This document shows, in pieces, positions 61,056 through 64,000 of a DNA stretch of 64,000 nucleotides. The translations under genes were made by a program, and so were the position numbers. Under the pieces are notes generated by a model. It saw nothing but the letters and a program-made list of their open reading frames with translations, did not search any database and was not told the origin of the DNA. The DNA is from Opitutaceae bacterium (lineage in GTDB: Bacteria; Verrucomicrobiota; Verrucomicrobiia; Opitutales; Opitutaceae). The stretch is from NCBI GenBank assembly GCA_014879845.1, contig JACSRI010000164.1, positions 19,825-83,824 on the forward strand, read 5' to 3'. Numbering within the stretch: position 1 is the first letter of the stretch; each line of letters opens with the position of its first letter.

Positions 61056-61556
61056 ATGCAAACCTCGACCTCCTCCACCACGCCCGTCGTGGGCGTGATC
61101 ATGGGCAGCACGTCCGACTGGGAAACGATGCGGCACGCGACCGAGACGCTCGAACGTTTCGGCGTGGCCTGCGAACGGCACGTGATCAGCGCACATCGCG
61201 CCCCCGACCGCCTCAGCGACTATGCGCGCGGCGCGCGCGCGCGCGGCCTGCGTTGCATCATCGCCGGCGCCGGCGCAGCCGCCCATCTCGCGGGTGTCAC
61301 CGCGGCACAAACCGACCTGCCCGTGCTCGGCGTGCCCATCGAGTCGACCCTCAAGGGCATCGACTCGCTGCTCTCGACCGTGCAGATGCCCGGCGGCATC
61401 CCGGTCGCGACCTTCGCAATCGGCAAGCCCGGCGCGATCAACGCAGCGCTCTTCGCCATCGCGATGCTCGCGCTCACGGACGCGAGTCTGGCCGAGAAGC
61501 TCGCCGCATTCCGCAAGGAACAAACCCAGAAGGTGCTCGACGCCAAACTGCCCTGA
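61056..61556 (+). CDS. purE: N5-carboxyaminoimidazole ribonucleotide mutase
   Basis: [72 protein letters not shown]. Confidence 0.96.
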   Translation: MQTSTSSTTPVVGVIMGSTSDWETMRHATETLERFGVACERHVISAHRAPDRLSDYARGARARGLRCIIAGAGAAAHLAGVTAAQTDLPVLGVPIESTLKGIDSLLSTVQMPGGIPVATFAIGKPGAINAALFAIAMLALTDASLAEKLAAFRKEQTQKVLDAKLP

Positions 61557-61586
61557 GGCCGCGCGCGGCAGGGATTGATTCCCGAG

Positions 61587-61615
61587 GCGGGGCCGGCGCG
61601 ACGCGCCGGCCCCGC
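61587..61615 (+). terminator. Hairpin downstream of purE, probable terminator
   Basis: Perfect 14-bp inverted repeat GCGGGGCCGGCGCG-A-CGCGCCGGCCCCGC followed by tgctgttt. Confidence 0.6.
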
Positions 61616-61624
61616 TGCTGTTTC

Positions 61625-61664
61625 GAAAAACGCTGCCGGCGGGGCGATCGCTCGCCCCGCCGGC
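61625..61664 (-). terminator. Rho-independent terminator for the Ig-like surface protein gene
   Basis: Perfect 13-bp stem GCCGGCGGGGCGA/TCGCCCCGCCGGC; minus-strand T tract (GTTTTTCG). Confidence 0.82.
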
Positions 61665-61698
61665 ACGGCATCCGTCGGCGTGATACGCCGAAGTCCAC

Positions 61699-64000
61699 TT
61701 ACTGTACTTCGTAGACCTCGACGATGGCCACGCCGCTGGAGCCGATGTTGCTCGACGCCTGGGCCGTATAGACACCCGGCTCGAGCCAGATGACCATCGC
61801 GGAACTCTTGGAGCCCGAAGCGAGCTTGAACGCCCCAACTTGATCACCGGCGACGGAAACCGCCGCGGCATCGACTCCCCAGTCGTTGTTGGTCGCAATC
61901 TGCACTTCCTTTCCATCCATGCGTGAGAAGATCGTCAGGTACGGATCCGCGGCCACGCCCGCGAGGCCGAACCTGGAGAGTTCCGGGCCCACGGCGCGAA
62001 TCAGCACCTGCTTGGGCGCGTTGCCTGTGACGACAAATCCAGCGATCACGAGGTCGTCGCCATTCCCGGCGATGCCGCGCATCGAGATGTTGGCGAGATT
62101 GGTCGGGAGCGCGCCGCCGGAATCGACATCATACACCTCCACGAGGGCCATGCCCGTCTCGCCGCTGGCGCCGCTGACCTGCGCGGTGTAGTTGCCCGCC
62201 GGCAGGTCGACGAGGAGGGCCGCGTCCTTGCTGCCGGAGGCCAGGCGGAACGCGCCTACCGCGGAGGCCGTTGCGGCGACATCGGCGGCGTTGGCCGCGC
62301 TGCTCCAGTCGTCGTTGCGCGCCAGGGCGGTCGTTTCGCCCTGGCGGAACAGGGCGACGACCGGATTGGCCAGCACGCCGGAGAGGCCGAAGTTGGCAAG
62401 GGTCGGGCCGACCGCGCGGATGAGCACGCGCTTGTTGCCCGTGCCGCTGACCACAAAACCCGCCACCATCAGACCGTCGCCCGAGCGCACCTGAGCGCGC
62501 ACCGAAGTATTGACCAGACGCTTCTCGAGCGCATCGCCTGCGCGATTGCCGCTGACCTTGTCGGTCCTGCCCGCGGCGACCGTCGTACCGCTCATGCGAC
62601 CCGAGGCCCCGCTGATCGAAAGGTTGAGCGCACGCCCATCGGGCAGCGTCACGTTGACCGCGCCGCTGGTGTCGACGAGGAACAGGCCACCGGCCGCCGA
62701 ACCCGCCGTGTAGGCGAGGACGAACGCGGTGCCGTCGGCGCCCACGACGACGATCACCTCGTCGTTCGAAGAGTTCACGACCACGCCGTTGTACCAACCG
62801 GCGAGATTCTGGGTCGAGCCATCGACGGCGGCGATCGTACCCGAGAAGGTGATATCCGTCCCGACGACGGAACCGCTGACGAGGCTGCCGGCGACCTGGC
62901 CCGTGACGGTGCCGAGACCCGCGGCCGGGAACGAGAAGTTGCCCGCATCGTCGACCGGCACACCGCCCGCATCGATCAGCACACCCGAAGCCGCATCGAT
63001 CGCGAGCATCTGGAGCGTCCCGTCCTGGCCGATCATGACTGCAAAGGTGCCGTCAGCCGCCGTGCTGGCCGAAAGAACGGGGGCGGCCTCGGTGGCCCTG
63101 TTGCCACGCTTGACCGAACCGGAACCCGTGCGCGGCGCATCGACGACGGAAACGAGCGCGGTCACGCTGTCGACCGACTGGCCGGCTCCGGACACGCGCA
63201 CCCAATATCCCTTGGTCGTCGAGAGCTTTGGCGTCGTGTAGGCCGCGGAAGTCGCGCCGGTGATCGGCGCAGTCACGTCACCCGCCTCGCCGGCAAACCA
63301 TTGATAGCCCAGCCCGGAACCCGTGGCGGTCACCGAAAGCGTCGCCTTGGTTCCCTTGGCGATCGTCTGGCTTTCCGGCTGAGCGATGATGGCGATGGCA
63401 TCGTTCACCGTGAGGGTGGCACCGGCGCTGGTCACGCTGCCGGCGGCGTTGCTGACCACAACCGTGTAGGTGCCCGCATGAGACACCTGGGCGCCGCTGA
63501 CCGCATAACTCGAACCTGTCGCTCCCGCGATGGCTGCCCCATTGAGTCGCCACTGGTAGGCCGGAGCCGGCGAACCCGTCGCGGCCACTGAGAACGACGC
63601 GGACGCGCCCGCAACCACCGTGACTGAAGCTGGCTGGCTCGTGATGGTCGGTGCGACGTCAGTGGAAGACACCGTCAGCACAAACGTGTCGGAGGCCGAG
63701 GCCGTGCCATCGCTCACCGTCACCGTGATGGTGGTCGTGCCACTCTGGCCCGCGGCCGGAGTAATCGCGACCGTGCGATTCGCACCGGAACCACCAAAAG
63801 CGATCGAGGCATTCGAGACGAGCGATGTATTCGAGGAACTCGCCGTGAGCGAGAGGCTCGAGGTGGAAGTCTCGACGTCGCCAATCGTGAAGGCGATGGA
63901 ACCCGTGCCGGTGTCCTGGCCGATCGTGCGGTCCGCGATGTTGCTGATCGTCGGTGTATCGTTCACGGCACTGACCGTGAGCACAAACGAGTCGCTGGCC
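61699..64000 (-). CDS. Large secreted surface protein with cadherin/VCBS-like and Ig-like domains and a duplicated C-terminal domain (5' truncated by window edge)
   Basis: SVTVVAGASASFSVAATGSPAPAYQWRLNGAAIAGATGSSYAVSGAQVSHAGTYTVVVSNAAG; two tandem copies of (K/R)VLIRAVGP.L..FGL.GV...P...ALVEVYDV/AIVEVYEV; frame open to the window edge. Confidence 0.85.
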   Translation of the reverse strand, partial: ASDSFVLTVSAVNDTPTISNIADRTIGQDTGTGSIAFTIGDVETSTSSLSLTASSSNTSLVSNASIAFGGSGANRTVAITPAAGQSGTTTITVTVSDGTASASDTFVLTVSSTDVAPTITSQPASVTVVAGASASFSVAATGSPAPAYQWRLNGAAIAGATGSSYAVSGAQVSHAGTYTVVVSNAAGSVTSAGATLTVNDAIAIIAQPESQTIAKGTKATLSVTATGSGLGYQWFAGEAGDVTAPITGATSAAYTTPKLSTTKGYWVRVSGAGQSVDSVTALVSVVDAPRTGSGSVKRGNRATEAAPVLSASTAADGTFAVMIGQDGTLQMLAIDAASGVLIDAGGVPVDDAGNFSFPAAGLGTVTGQVAGSLVSGSVVGTDITFSGTIAAVDGSTQNLAGWYNGVVVNSSNDEVIVVVGADGTAFVLAYTAGSAAGGLFLVDTSGAVNVTLPDGRALNLSISGASGRMSGTTVAAGRTDKVSGNRAGDALEKRLVNTSVRAQVRSGDGLMVAGFVVSGTGNKRVLIRAVGPTLANFGLSGVLANPVVALFRQGETTALARNDDWSSAANAADVAATASAVGAFRLASGSKDAALLVDLPAGNYTAQVSGASGETGMALVEVYDVDSGGALPTNLANISMRGIAGNGDDLVIAGFVVTGNAPKQVLIRAVGPELSRFGLAGVAADPYLTIFSRMDGKEVQIATNNDWGVDAAAVSVAGDQVGAFKLASGSKSSAMVIWLEPGVYTAQASSNIGSSGVAIVEVYEVQ

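Overview
GC-rich (~65-70%) bacterial chromosomal window. Gene content fits an Opitutaceae-like Verrucomicrobium: alternative complex III, a polysaccharide locus with a TonB receptor but no SusD, typical secreted-protein C-terminal repeats, and dispersed intergenic repeats. That taxonomy is an inference. Main blocks: (1) ~0-19.6 kb, plant-polysaccharide locus: GH2/malectin (5' truncated by the window), GH29, TIM-barrel isomerase, GH95, PL1 pectate lyase, DUF3826, large TonB receptor, glycerol-kinase-like FGGY kinase, split transketolase and a fucose-isomerase-like protein. (2) 19.9-31.3 kb, a contiguous respiratory supercluster ActABCDEF + 112-aa membrane protein + CcoS-CcoN-CcoO-monoheme CcoP-like protein. 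(3) 31.7-36.3 kb, MacAB/LolCD-TolC type tripartite export system. (4) 36.5-45.3 kb, methyltransferase, HIT, PhoH, 7TM-HD, YbeY, metzincin protease and ExoD-like protein. (5) 45.3-49.9 kb, ECF sigma with a coupled secreted protein, FAD oxidoreductase, ACP and ketosynthase. (6) 49.9-58 kb, GalE, GT2, orphan PAS histidine kinase, methyltransferase, OppBC permeases and MsbA-like ABC exporter. (7) 58-64 kb, second TonB receptor, small glycine-rich membrane protein, ferredoxin, PurE and a truncated giant Ig-like surface protein. No CRISPR, rRNA, tRNA, transposase or phage gene was recognised. The best leads are an isomerase/transketolase/kinase sugar module of unclear substrate, the ACIII-cbb3 supercluster with an uncharacterised small subunit, three families of intergenic palindromic repeats (one apparently supplying the N-terminus of a GH95 enzyme), and two operator-like palindromic regions.
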